This document shows positions 53,680-63,914 of a stretch of DNA of 64,000 nucleotides, piece by piece. The stretch is from NCBI RefSeq assembly GCF_000622405.1, contig NZ_JASF01000005.1, positions 372,001 to 436,000 of the forward strand, in the 5' to 3' direction. The first letter of the stretch is position 1. Every line of letters starts with the position of its first letter. This stretch comes from Sulfitobacter donghicola DSW-25 = KCTC 12864 = JCM 14565 (GTDB taxonomy: Bacteria; Pseudomonadota; Alphaproteobacteria; Rhodobacterales; Rhodobacteraceae). Position numbers and translations under genes: made by a program. Under the pieces are notes generated by a model that was given only the letters and a program-made list of their open reading frames with translations, searched no databases and was not told the DNA's origin.

Positions 53680-53970
53680 TTATCCTTTAGAAATATGACC
53701 TTGGATATCTTTGATCATTTCCGAATATTCAGGTTTTGGGTCAAACTGCCGTGTGACCCATTGATATAGATCGTGGTCGTTTTCGTTTAACAGGTCGTCA
53801 TACAGATCCAATGTGGCCTCATCCATCGCCGCCAGCCGATCAGCGGCATAGGCGGAAAGGATCAAATCCATCTCTTTGATCCCGCGCCGCATCGAGCGCA
53901 TGGCCAGACGTTTTTCACGCAGGTTGCGGGGTTCGTTTTCGGGGCGTTCTGGTTGGGGCATTTCAAACAT
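53680..53970 (-). CDS. sdhE: FAD assembly factor SdhE
   Basis: 96 residues. Core MRSMRRGIKEMDLILSAYA holds the RGxxE motif of SdhE proteins that help attach FAD to SdhA. DHDLYQWVTRQFDPKPEY completes the family pattern. Overlaps the XRE gene by 8 nt upstream. Confidence 0.93.
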   Translation of the reverse strand: MFEMPQPERPENEPRNLREKRLAMRSMRRGIKEMDLILSAYAADRLAAMDEATLDLYDDLLNENDHDLYQWVTRQFDPKPEYSEMIKDIQGHISKG

Positions 53971-54379
53971 TTGGGGTCTCGGTCAACATGCTGCGCAGAC
54001 GTTTTTCAAGTCGGGCAACCTTTTTTGCACTTTGGGTGAGTTCAACGCGCAAGCCGCGCATCTCGGCCAGTAAATCGGCGGCATCGCCTGACAAGACGCC
54101 CGCGTCTTCGGAACCGTCCAGCCCTTCGCCATCGCCGTTGATCAGCCACATCATCGAAACATTCAGCAGGCCTGCCAACATGGACAGGCGATTTGCGCGG
54201 GGTTCGGAGGTATCGTTTTCCCAACCGCGCAGCGTAGCCAACCGAATGCCCAGCCTGCGCGCAAGCACGGCTTGGCTCATGCCTGCGGCGTCACGGGCCG
54301 CGGCGACGCGGTCTCCGAAGGTTGCTGCATCAGGGCCATACCAGTCCGCTTCTGATGTTAGATCGTCTACGTCATTCAT
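53963..54379 (-). CDS. XRE-family HTH regulator
   Basis: 138 residues. HTH at ~22-75: FGDRVAAARDAAGMSQAVLA and LGIRLATLRGWENDTSEPRA. A C-terminal coiled coil (LRVELTQSAKKVARLEKRLR) is likely the dimer part. Overlaps sdhE, so SdhE and this regulator are made together. Target unknown; a short GATAC-G-GTATC palindrome lies at 54436-54446 in the divergent region. Confidence 0.87.
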   Translation of the reverse strand: MNDVDDLTSEADWYGPDAATFGDRVAAARDAAGMSQAVLARRLGIRLATLRGWENDTSEPRANRLSMLAGLLNVSMMWLINGDGEGLDGSEDAGVLSGDAADLLAEMRGLRVELTQSAKKVARLEKRLRSMLTETPNV

Positions 54380-54435
54380 TCTGTGCTCCTAATGCGCCAA
54401 TTGCGCTTGCAACGATGGGGGGCCTCCCCCTATGA

Positions 54436-55673
<1,238 letters not shown>

Positions 55674-55694
55674 CGCCAAGCCCCCAAAAACAAG

Positions 55695-55725
55695 GCTGAA
55701 CAGGCTGCAAAAACGCCTGTTCGGC
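55695..55725 (+). terminator. hairpin after aspartate aminotransferase
   Basis: GCTGAACAGGC (55695-55705) pairs with GCCTGTTCGGC (55715-55725), one G-T wobble, 9-nt loop. No T-run, so a weak or rho-dependent end. Confidence 0.45.
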
Positions 55726-55864
55726 CAGTTGATGCACAGAGTGTGTTTGCTTTCTTTGGCATCCCGTTTCAATTTATGTATTGTTAGACAAAATCCGAAT
55801 TTCTCCTGTGCCTTGCGTACATTAACGAATATCCGGTTAGCACTTTGGAATGAAGGACGCCCCT

Positions 55865-56260
55865 ATGGCTGACAAATTGCCCGACTATTACTTTCGCGTT
55901 CGCGAAAACGGCGCTTTTGTCTTTCGGCTGGATACGGAAAACCGCCAGCGGCGCATCGAGATGGACCAGATTGCTGTCGTCAATATGCGCAACGGTGAAA
56001 TCAAGGCTCAGGGTGACAGGGTTCTGTCCGAACAAGACATCCAAGCCATCAAAGAGTGGATGGAAGAGCGCGCCCAGACTCTTGCACATCGTGAAATCGA
56101 CGACATCATGCGCGCGATTGATTATCTGAACAACACCGCCCATTGGGCCCAAAGCCGTGCGACGGATGAGCAGTTAGAGGCGGTGACCGATCCGTTGCTA
56201 TTGGCGATGCATGATCTGCGCAGCACTTTGGTGCGCAAAAAAGCTGGGCGCATGAGCTAG
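55865..56260 (+). CDS. conserved-looking hypothetical protein
   Basis: 131 residues, ATG at 55865 with GAAGGA upstream. Begins ADKLPDYYFRVRENGAFVFRLD, then helical charged sequence (IQAIKEWMEERAQTLAHREI). Small cytoplasmic alpha/beta protein of unknown function. Converges with the MATE gene. Confidence 0.75.
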   Translation: MADKLPDYYFRVRENGAFVFRLDTENRQRRIEMDQIAVVNMRNGEIKAQGDRVLSEQDIQAIKEWMEERAQTLAHREIDDIMRAIDYLNNTAHWAQSRATDEQLEAVTDPLLLAMHDLRSTLVRKKAGRMS

Positions 56261-56268
56261 GTCAAAAT

Positions 56269-57654
56269 TCAGCTTTCGGCTGGTTTTGCGGTTAAGCGGC
56301 CTTGCCGAATGTCGGGTAGGACTTTGCCCCAGAACCGCAGGTTCAGCAGGATTGCGGCAACCCCCAGCCCAAAGCCCAGACCTGCCCAAATGCCAACCCC
56401 GCCCCATCCAAACACAAAGCCCATTAGATAAGACATGGGCATCCCTACGCACCAATAGCTAAACGCGGCATAGACCATGGGAAGGCGCGTATCCTGTACG
56501 CCGCGCAGCACGCCCAAGGCGATCGCTTGGCTGCCATCGACCAGTTGGAAAAAGCCCGCCATAGCCAGCATGCCCACACCGATTGCCAAAATCTGCGCGC
56601 GCGCGGGATCGTCGGGCAGGATAAAAATGCCCAAAAAGAACTCGGGCACGAGAAAGAATAGCAACACCGTAATCAGCGCCGTCACCAGCGACATGACAGA
56701 TACGATAATGGCTCCCCGTGCCAGATGATCGGGATCATTGCGGCCAAAGGCATTGCCCGCGCGCACCGTGCCCGCATTGCCCAGCCCCAGATGGATCATA
56801 AAGACAATCGCCGTAAGTTGCAGCGCGATACCATGCGCGGCCAGTGGCACCGTGCCAAGCCACCCCATCATCACAGCTGATGCGCCAAACAACCCCGTTT
56901 CGGACAACCCCGTAAAAGAGATAGGCCACCCCAAGGTAAACACCCGCCGCAACATATCCCAGTCAGCCGCCCAGAGGCGGCGAAACAGATTATGTTCCGG
57001 CAACGCCAAGCACACATAGATCAACACGCCAACCAACGAGACAACTTGCGTACAAAGCGAAGCAATCGCCGCGCCAATGACTCCCAACTCGGGCGCGCCC
57101 CAATTGCCAAAGATCAGGGCGTAATTGACCAGCCCGTTCACAATCGCCGCCAGCACCGTAATCCAAAGAACAACCTGCGTTCTCTCCAATGCGGCGAGAT
57201 AGCTTTTGAGGACCATCACAAAAAGGGCAGGCAAAATTCCCCAGCCCGCAACCGATAGATACTCGGCCCCGCGTGTGACAACCGCCTCTTCCTGCCCCAT
57301 CATCCGCAGAATTGGCGTTGAAAAGATCATCAGCGGCAGAGCCAGCAAGGCAAAACCAAAGCTAAGCCAAAGCCCCATACGCGTTGCGCGCCGGATCGAG
57401 GTTTCATCCTCTTCTGCGGCAAAACTGGCCACCATAGGCATAACAGCCCAAGCAAAGCCTGACCCAAAGATGAACAGGATAAAGAAATAGGTCGACGCCA
57501 GCGTCACGGCAGCCAGTGCCTCGACCCCGTACCAGCCCAGCATGACCGTATCGGTCACCCCGATGGCCATTTGCGCCAGATGCCCGCCAATCAGGGGCAG
57601 GCCCAAAACGGCAATGGCGCGCACATGGGCTTTGTTGGTCATTACGTTACTCAT
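56269..57654 (-). CDS. MATE-family efflux transporter
   Basis: 461-residue multidrug/toxic-compound exporter with twelve membrane helices in two halves. GLPLIGGHLAQMAIGVTDTV and LGWPISFTGLSETGLFGASA are the two halves' opening motifs. NorM-like. Cation (Na+ or H+) coupling cannot be decided. Confidence 0.92.
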   Translation of the reverse strand: MSNVMTNKAHVRAIAVLGLPLIGGHLAQMAIGVTDTVMLGWYGVEALAAVTLASTYFFILFIFGSGFAWAVMPMVASFAAEEDETSIRRATRMGLWLSFGFALLALPLMIFSTPILRMMGQEEAVVTRGAEYLSVAGWGILPALFVMVLKSYLAALERTQVVLWITVLAAIVNGLVNYALIFGNWGAPELGVIGAAIASLCTQVVSLVGVLIYVCLALPEHNLFRRLWAADWDMLRRVFTLGWPISFTGLSETGLFGASAVMMGWLGTVPLAAHGIALQLTAIVFMIHLGLGNAGTVRAGNAFGRNDPDHLARGAIIVSVMSLVTALITVLLFFLVPEFFLGIFILPDDPARAQILAIGVGMLAMAGFFQLVDGSQAIALGVLRGVQDTRLPMVYAAFSYWCVGMPMSYLMGFVFGWGGVGIWAGLGFGLGVAAILLNLRFWGKVLPDIRQGRLTAKPAES

Positions 57655-57834
57655 AAATTCTGTCTAGGCTCATTGTTCAACTTAAGAAAGCTTTGATTTC
57701 CCTTTGCCAAATGCTTTGTGATGCTACGTCACGCGGCCGCAAAATACTGTCTATCGTGGCTTTGCTGCCCTAAGCTTGGGGAAAGGTAGGGCGCGCGCCA
57801 TACGCAAGCGGATGGAGCGAGCAAAGGGGGGAGA

Positions 57835-58710
57835 ATGAGCTTGGTTGATCATTGGACAGAAACCGTATCGCTAAACGGCGAGGATTTTTTCATACGCCAT
57901 TGGGGGGATCGAGACGCGCCGAAAATCCTGATGCTGCACGGGTTTCCAGAATACTCGGGCGCGTGGAATGATCTGGCGCCGCTGTTGGCAGAACGGTTTC
58001 ACTGCATCGCGCCAGATCAGCGCGGCTATGGCCAAAGCTGGCGCCCCTCTGAGCCCGAAGCCTATAAGACCGCCTTACTGGTGTCGGATATGGTTGCCCT
58101 GATCGGTGAGGCGCCTTTGATTGTTCTGGGTCATGATTGGGGGGCTTCGGTGGCCTATGCCCTCACCGTCGGACGGCCCGATCTGGTGTCAAAGTTAATC
58201 ATCATGAACGGTGTGCACCCTGCCCCGTTTCAGCGTGAGCTCGCAAAGGGCGGCGCGCAAACCGATGCTTCGCAATACATCCATTTCCTGCGCGGTGAGG
58301 GGTCCGAAGATGTGTTGGCCAAGGATGATTTTGAAAAGCTGACCAGTTTGTTTTCAGCCAATATGGATATGAGCTGGCTCAGCGGGGACACCCTTGCCGC
58401 GTATAAATCCGCATGGCGGGATGCGGCGGGGTTGCGGGGCATGGTGAACTGGTACCGCGCCTCGCCGCTGCAAATCGGTGGTGTAGGCGAAGCGATCGAG
58501 GGGCTTTCCTTTGATCCTGCCCGCCTACAGGTTCAATGCCCGCATCTGCTGGTTTGGGGCACCGCAGATACGGCCCTGCGTCCGGAAACAACCGAAGGGC
58601 TGGAAGACTATGCGCCAGACCTCACGCGGGTGGCGATTGACGGGGTGGATCACTGGCTGCACCACCAAAAACCAAATGAAGTGGCCAAGGCCATTCTGGA
58701 CTGGCTTTAA
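57835..58710 (+). CDS. alpha/beta hydrolase (epoxide hydrolase/haloalkane-type)
   Basis: 291 residues. LHGFPEYSGAWNDLAP (HGxP oxyanion motif), DQRGYGQSWRPS, nucleophile Asp in VLGHDWGASVAYAL (HDWG, as in epoxide hydrolases and haloalkane dehalogenases), His in DGVDHWLHHQKP. The Asp nucleophile separates it from Ser-type hydrolases here. Converges with the next gene, sharing 4 nt. Confidence 0.88.
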   Translation: MSLVDHWTETVSLNGEDFFIRHWGDRDAPKILMLHGFPEYSGAWNDLAPLLAERFHCIAPDQRGYGQSWRPSEPEAYKTALLVSDMVALIGEAPLIVLGHDWGASVAYALTVGRPDLVSKLIIMNGVHPAPFQRELAKGGAQTDASQYIHFLRGEGSEDVLAKDDFEKLTSLFSANMDMSWLSGDTLAAYKSAWRDAAGLRGMVNWYRASPLQIGGVGEAIEGLSFDPARLQVQCPHLLVWGTADTALRPETTEGLEDYAPDLTRVAIDGVDHWLHHQKPNEVAKAILDWL

Positions 58711-59315
58711 CTGTGGTTCCAATCCTCTGGGTCGGCGTTGTTATTCGGGCTTAGCCCGATGATATCGCCCTTGGTCGAGCAGCCAAGGCCCAGAACCGTG
58801 CGGTTGGCATAGCTGAAATAGGCGGTCACCTGATTGATCTCGAGGATCTCGCCGTCGTCCCACCCTGCATTGCGCAGGGCAACCACATCGCATTCCACCA
58901 TTTCCGCAGGCATGACCGTCAGTTTTTGCGCATAGACCATCGCCGCTTTTTCGCGCGCATCCAATGGCATATCCCCCACCTCGCCCGAGGTTATTGTAGC
59001 GCGCAGGGCGAGGGATTTCTCATCATCACCCAGCAGACGCCGCATCCCTGCATAGTGATGTTCGACGCAGTAATTGCAGTGGTTGAGCTGCGACACCCAA
59101 ACGCCCAGTGCCTCTAGGAACCATTTGGGGATCGTATTGCCGCTGTGGTGCAAAACATACTTATACACCGCCATATGGCCCTCCATCGTGTGGGGGCGTA
59201 AGGAATGCATCATCATGATGTTATCGACGTTATTGTCGGGCCCAGTGATGCGCTCGTATAGCGTTTTGAGTTTGCCTGTCGCCTCAGTAAAGGGGATGGT
59301 TTTGATCCAAGCCAT
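58707..59315 (-). CDS. AhpD/carboxymuconolactone decarboxylase-like peroxidase-related protein
   Basis: 202 residues. CxxC with proton-relay His is LNHCNYCVEHHYAGM, the AhpD motif form. Overall layout matches the uncharacterised peroxidase-related enzyme group. Starts MAWIKTIPFTEATGKL. Downstream of dddL on the same strand after a ~100-bp gap, so possible co-expression. Confidence 0.88.
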   Translation of the reverse strand: MAWIKTIPFTEATGKLKTLYERITGPDNNVDNIMMMHSLRPHTMEGHMAVYKYVLHHSGNTIPKWFLEALGVWVSQLNHCNYCVEHHYAGMRRLLGDDEKSLALRATITSGEVGDMPLDAREKAAMVYAQKLTVMPAEMVECDVVALRNAGWDDGEILEINQVTAYFSYANRTVLGLGCSTKGDIIGLSPNNNADPEDWNHS

Positions 59316-59412
59316 GGGGTGCTTTCGGGTTGGTTGCTGTTCGCTGCAACCCTAGCAACGAATCCCAATAACGCCACGCCCGATCTGTTTTCCTCTCTCT
59401 GAGAGGGGCCTT

Positions 59413-60078
59413 TTACTTGCGTGTGCGGGTAAACGTCATCTTTTGGGCATGCAGGTCCGCGGGATCACCGATCCAGGCATAGGCCAGCAGCGCGGGTTCT
59501 TTGTCGCCCACGGTAATGCGGTGCAGGTGGTCTGGCGGATTAAAAATCATCGAGCCTGGCACATAGACGCCTTGATGGTTCTCTGAGACCGCGCCCGATA
59601 GGCAAACATAGCTTTCTGTGATCCCTTTATGCGCATGGGCGGGATAGGTGCAGGCAGGGGCGAACAGGACAACGCCAAGGATGATCTCTTCGCTATAGAT
59701 CGGGCCGTTTTGACCCGCCAGCTCGGCGTAGGCGTATTTATTGCTGAGGCCTTTTGGGATTTTCTCATAGCCGTATTGCCAGCTAAGATCGTCGCGCACC
59801 GCATCAAAGGCGCGCACCACGGGGGCCAGCACCCCATTGCGCCCTTCATCCAGCGCACGGCGCAGATGGGCGGTGACCGGTTTTTGGGCGCGCTCTTGCA
59901 GGTGGATTTCGGCATTTTTCTTGAGCAATCGGCTAATCGCTTCGCGGACCTTGCGCTGGTGGCCTTTGATCCTGTCGCTACCGCCAGCGGGCAGATAGCG
60001 GTACAGCTCGTCATACTCTTGCAGCAGATATCGCCAGTTGGGCAAGTCGCGCAGGGTCGGGATAGGGTGCGAATCCAT
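59413..60078 (-). CDS. dddL: dimethylsulfoniopropionate lyase DddL
   Basis: Cleaves DMSP to dimethylsulfide and acrylate. 221 residues with the C-terminal cupin motif YPAHAHKGITESYVCLSG: His148, His150, Glu155 and Tyr157, then a second motif with NPPDHLHRIT (His184/186). The N-terminal helical part (GHQRKVREAISRLL) is the DddL form. ATG 60078 after GGAG. No acrylate-utilisation genes (acuN/K) are adjacent. Confidence 0.93.
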   Translation of the reverse strand: MDSHPIPTLRDLPNWRYLLQEYDELYRYLPAGGSDRIKGHQRKVREAISRLLKKNAEIHLQERAQKPVTAHLRRALDEGRNGVLAPVVRAFDAVRDDLSWQYGYEKIPKGLSNKYAYAELAGQNGPIYSEEIILGVVLFAPACTYPAHAHKGITESYVCLSGAVSENHQGVYVPGSMIFNPPDHLHRITVGDKEPALLAYAWIGDPADLHAQKMTFTRTRK

Positions 60079-60247
60079 AGCAGTGCTCCGTGGTGTGCAA
60101 AATTCGTAGCGCCCCGATGACGCCCAGAAAAGCGATAATCCGCCCCAAACCTGCAAATGATTGGGGATAAGCGTAACAGGGCGATTGCCCCTTGCGCGTG
60201 TGCCTGTCAAAATAGGCGCCAATCAAAAGCAACAGCAGGCGCACCCC

Positions 60248-62209
60248 ATGTCCGATCTTCTCTCTGGCAACACTCCCGAGCCGACCGATTACGATGCTTC
60301 CTCGATTGAGGTGTTGGAGGGGCTGGAGCCCGTGCGCAAACGCCCCGGTATGTATATCGGCGGCACGGATGAACGCGCGCTGCACCATCTGGTGGCCGAG
60401 GTGCTGGACAACTCGATGGACGAAGCGGTGGCGGGCCATGCCAACCGGATCGAGGTTGAGCTGCATGAGGATTATTCCTTTACCGTGCGTGATAACGGAC
60501 GCGGCATTCCAATTGATCCGCACCCCAAGTTTCCGGATAAATCCGCGCTGGAAGTGATCCTGTGTACCCTGCACGCGGGCGGTAAGTTTTCGGGCAAAGC
60601 CTATCAAACCTCGGGCGGTTTGCACGGTGTGGGTGCCTCGGTGGTCAATGCGCTGTCGGATTCCATGGTGGTACAGGTTGCGCGCAACAAAGAGCTGTTT
60701 GAGCAGCGGTTTTCGCGCGGCATCCCGCTGGGCCCCGTCGAGAAAATCGGCGCGGCGCCAAACCGGCGCGGCACCACGGTGACCTTCCACCCTGACGCCG
60801 AGATCTTTGGCAGCCATAAATTCAAACCCGCGCGGCTGTTCAACTCGATCCGGTCCAAGGCCTATCTGTTTTCGGGCGTGGAAATTCGTTGGAAATCAGC
60901 GATTTCGGATGGGGAAACCCCGCAAGAGGCCACGTTCCACTTCCCCGGTGGTTTGGCCGACTACCTGTCCGAGACCTTGGGCAAATCCACCACCTATTCC
61001 GAGACCGCCTTTGCGGGCACCGTCGATTTTGGCGAAAAATTCGGCGAGGCAGGCAAGGTCGAATGGGCCATCAACTGGACCCCTGCGCGCGACGGGTTCA
61101 TCCAGTCCTATTGTAACACGGTTCCCACGCCTGAGGGCGGCACCCATGTCACCGGATTTTGGGCGGCGATCCTGAAGGGCATCAAGGCCTACGGCGAGCT
61201 GAGCAACAACAAAAAGGCCGCGCAGATCACCCGCGACGATCTGATGTCGGGCGGCTGTGCGCTGGTGTCGTGCTTCATCGCCGACCCTGCTTTTGTCGGC
61301 CAGACCAAGGACCGCCTGAGCACCGAGGCCGCGGCCAAGATGACCGAAGGCGCTGTGCGCGATCATTTTGACAACTGGCTGGCGGCAGATACCAAATCCG
61401 CAGGCGCGATCCTTGATTTCCTTGTGCTGCGCGCCGAAGAACGCCTGCGCCGCCGCCAAGAAAAAGAAACCGCGCGCAAATCGGCCACCAAGAAGCTGCG
61501 CCTGCCCGGCAAGCTGACCGATTGCACCTCTAAAGACCGCAGCGGCACCGAATTGTTCATCGTTGAGGGTGACTCGGCCGGTGGATCGGGCAAAGGCGCG
61601 CGCAACCGTGTGAACCAAGCCCTGCTGCCCCTGAAGGGTAAGATTTTGAACGTGCTGGGGGCGGCCTCGGGCAAGTTGAACACCAACGCTGAAATCAACG
61701 ATCTGTGCGAGGCGTTGGGCGTTGGGATGGGGACGAAGTTCAACCTTGATGATCTGCGCTATGACAAGATCATCATCATGACCGATGCGGATGTGGACGG
61801 CGCGCATATTGCGGCGCTGCTGATGACATTCTTTTACACCCAAATGCGCCCGATGATTGACGCAGGGCACCTGTATCTGGCCTGCCCGCCGCTGTACCGC
61901 CTGACCCAAGGCGCGCGGCGCGTTTATGTAGCCGATGACGCGGAAAAAGACGCGCTGCTAGAGAAAGGTCTGGGCGGCAAAGGCAAGATCGACGTGCAGC
62001 GATTTAAGGGTCTGGGCGAAATGGACGCGAAGGATTTGAAAGAAACCACAATGGACCCCGCCACCCGCAAGCTGATCCAAGTTTCCGTGGACGAGGATGT
62101 ACCGGGTGAGACCTCTGATTTGGTGGAGCGTTTGATGGGGAAAAAGCCGGAACTGCGGTTCCAATATATTCAGCAGAACGCGAAGTTTGTTGAGGAATTG
62201 GATGTTTGA
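60248..62209 (+). CDS. parE: DNA topoisomerase IV subunit B
   Basis: 653 residues. GHKL ATPase: LEPVRKRPGMYIGGTDERAL, DNGRGIPIDPHPK. Transducer, then TOPRIM: LFIVEGDSAGGSGKGARN and DADVDGAHIAALLMTFFYTQ. ParE rather than GyrB by IPIDPHPKFPDKSALEVI and short C terminus. ATG 60248 chosen over upstream frame. Divergent from dddL. Confidence 0.95.
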   Translation: MSDLLSGNTPEPTDYDASSIEVLEGLEPVRKRPGMYIGGTDERALHHLVAEVLDNSMDEAVAGHANRIEVELHEDYSFTVRDNGRGIPIDPHPKFPDKSALEVILCTLHAGGKFSGKAYQTSGGLHGVGASVVNALSDSMVVQVARNKELFEQRFSRGIPLGPVEKIGAAPNRRGTTVTFHPDAEIFGSHKFKPARLFNSIRSKAYLFSGVEIRWKSAISDGETPQEATFHFPGGLADYLSETLGKSTTYSETAFAGTVDFGEKFGEAGKVEWAINWTPARDGFIQSYCNTVPTPEGGTHVTGFWAAILKGIKAYGELSNNKKAAQITRDDLMSGGCALVSCFIADPAFVGQTKDRLSTEAAAKMTEGAVRDHFDNWLAADTKSAGAILDFLVLRAEERLRRRQEKETARKSATKKLRLPGKLTDCTSKDRSGTELFIVEGDSAGGSGKGARNRVNQALLPLKGKILNVLGAASGKLNTNAEINDLCEALGVGMGTKFNLDDLRYDKIIIMTDADVDGAHIAALLMTFFYTQMRPMIDAGHLYLACPPLYRLTQGARRVYVADDAEKDALLEKGLGGKGKIDVQRFKGLGEMDAKDLKETTMDPATRKLIQVSVDEDVPGETSDLVERLMGKKPELRFQYIQQNAKFVEELDV

Positions 62210-62306
62210 GGTGATCCGTCTCGAATAAGTTCGACACGAACACTTTCTTTACAAGGCTCCAAATTCTCCCTAAGGTTGAATTTATTTTTAACTCTTTGGG
62301 GTATAA

Positions 62307-62645
62307 ATGCAATTCAACGGCTACAAACTTAACTGCGACTTTTCTGTCGGTGAGGCGATTGGCCAGCTTATTATCTGGATCTTACTGTCGATAATCACTT
62401 TAGGGCTCGCGCTTTTCGTTCTGCCCTACTACTTTTTGAAGGCACCTCTAAACCGATGTACTCTCATTGACACGACAGGAAAGGCCGTCGGAAAAGTAAA
62501 TGTAGAGGTCTCTTTTAGTGACATTCTCGGCCATGCGCTTGTTTGGCTCCTCCTGACCATCGTGACCTTAGGCCTTGCTTATCTGGTCTATTGGCCTGCG
62601 GTTATTAAGCGACTGCTTAACGGAGCAACGATCCGAGAGCTCTAA
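62307..62645 (+). CDS. small two-region membrane protein (DUF6693-like)
   Basis: 112 residues with two internally repeated hydrophobic segments: IIWILLSIITLGLALFVLPY and LVWLLLTIVTLGLAYLVYWP. The repeated LLSIITLGLA/LLTIVTLGLA shows a tandem structure. It is noticeably lower in GC than its neighbours, so it may be a recent arrival. Family name is from memory. Confidence 0.65.
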   Translation: MQFNGYKLNCDFSVGEAIGQLIIWILLSIITLGLALFVLPYYFLKAPLNRCTLIDTTGKAVGKVNVEVSFSDILGHALVWLLLTIVTLGLAYLVYWPAVIKRLLNGATIREL

Positions 62646-62687
62646 TTCCTATATCCTTTGCAGAAAATCCGCAGAACAAAAGCAAGC

Positions 62688-62751
62688 GTAGGGTGGGTGA
62701 AACCCACGCGCCCGATATCATCGGCCCACACGTGGGTTTCACCCACCCTAC
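62688..62751. repeat. dispersed palindromic repeat, copy 2
   Basis: 21-bp perfect arms, GTAGGGTGGGTGAAACCCAC.. (62688-62708) and its reverse complement (62731-62751), around a 22-nt loop with its own CCGAT-ATC-ATCGG mini-stem. Same arms as 47314-47363. Confidence 0.85.
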
Positions 62752-62790
62752 AGGCTTGCACTTGGGGCGCGTTGGGGCCCTAATGCGGTT

Positions 62791-63471
62791 ATGCGTATTG
62801 TTTTGCTTTTCCTCCTCTTCCTCACCGCCTGTGGTCGCCCCCTCACCGAGGCGGAGCGGGCCTTTGCTGCTGATATCCACGGGCCCACGCTAAACTATGA
62901 CCGTGTGCGCCTGCATGACGGGGCGCCGTTGAAGGCGGTGACCTTTACGCGCAAGCCGCGGCCGCGCACGACCTGTCGGGAGCTGATCTTTCCGCCCAAT
63001 CCGCCTGAAGAGAAGGTTGTGAAATCCAAACCTGCGGCGGTGGCTCTTTATAACACTGTTTTGTTTGACGGGGATTGGTTCCTTGAGGATTATCTGCCCG
63101 ATTACCCCGACCGCATTGGCCTAGTTGCTGCGATGTTGTTCAGTCACGAGCTCACCCATGTGTGGCAGTGGCAGAACCGCAAGCTGACGGGGTATTCTCC
63201 GCTTAAGGCTGCGCGAGAGCATCAGGTGAGCGATGATCCCTATCTGTTTGAGATCAAGGATCGCAAGTTTCTGGATTTCGGATTTGAGCAGCAAGGCTCG
63301 ATCGTGGAAGAGCTGGTTTGCTGTCGCGCCTTGCAGCCGCAGGGCGCGCGGACCAAACGCCTGCACAGCCTTGTGTCGCAGGTGATGCCTGTTGCCCCCC
63401 TGCCCCAAAGCCCTGCCTATGATGTTGGCTTGCCTTGGGATGGCGTCGATCTAAAAACCATCTGTCAATGA
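62791..63471 (+). CDS. lipoprotein with HExxH zinc-peptidase motif
   Basis: 226 residues. Short lipobox signal (LLFLTAC, Cys14). Zinc-type HELTH at 119-123 in MLFSHELTHVWQWQNR, with a later Glu (SIVEELVCC) as possible third ligand. Resembles DUF4157-like metalloproteases by HELTHVWQ. Probably an outer-membrane or periplasmic peptidase; substrate unknown. Confidence 0.78.
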   Translation: MRIVLLFLLFLTACGRPLTEAERAFAADIHGPTLNYDRVRLHDGAPLKAVTFTRKPRPRTTCRELIFPPNPPEEKVVKSKPAAVALYNTVLFDGDWFLEDYLPDYPDRIGLVAAMLFSHELTHVWQWQNRKLTGYSPLKAAREHQVSDDPYLFEIKDRKFLDFGFEQQGSIVEELVCCRALQPQGARTKRLHSLVSQVMPVAPLPQSPAYDVGLPWDGVDLKTICQ

Positions 63472-63479
63472 GAGGCCCC

Positions 63480-63914
63480 ATGACACATTACGCAATTATC
63501 ATGATCTTGGCCGGTTTCGGCATTCCGATTTTGGCGGCGATGAACGCGCAACTGGGGGGGATCCTTGGCTCTCCTTCGGCGGCGGCGAGCGTGTTGTTTG
63601 TTGTGGCGTTTTCAATTGCGGTGGTTGTGACATTGATTTTCTCACCGCAGGGGTATGCCCAGCTGGCTGCGGCGCCGAAGCATCTGTTTTTGGCTGGTGT
63701 TTTGATTGCGTTTTACCTGCTGAGTATCACCTATATCGCGCCGCATTTCGGGATCGGGAATGCGGTGTTCTTTGTCCTGCTGGGGCAATTATTCTCGGCC
63801 GCGTTGATTGATCACTTTGGCCTGTTTGGCGCGCAGGTGTCACCCGTCAGCCTGACGCGGGCTGCGGGGATCGGCACCATGGCAATTGGCGTGTGGTTAA
63901 CCCAGCAGGCCTAG
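63480..63914 (+). CDS. YdcZ/DUF606 small DMT-type membrane protein
   Basis: 144 residues, four to five membrane helices. FGIPILAAMNAQLGGILGSP is the DUF606 opener and APHFGIGNAVFFVLLGQLFSA its later motif. ATG 63480 after AGAGG, 9 bp past the lipoprotein stop. Usually works as a pair or dimer; partner not seen. Confidence 0.87.
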   Translation: MTHYAIIMILAGFGIPILAAMNAQLGGILGSPSAAASVLFVVAFSIAVVVTLIFSPQGYAQLAAAPKHLFLAGVLIAFYLLSITYIAPHFGIGNAVFFVLLGQLFSAALIDHFGLFGAQVSPVSLTRAAGIGTMAIGVWLTQQA

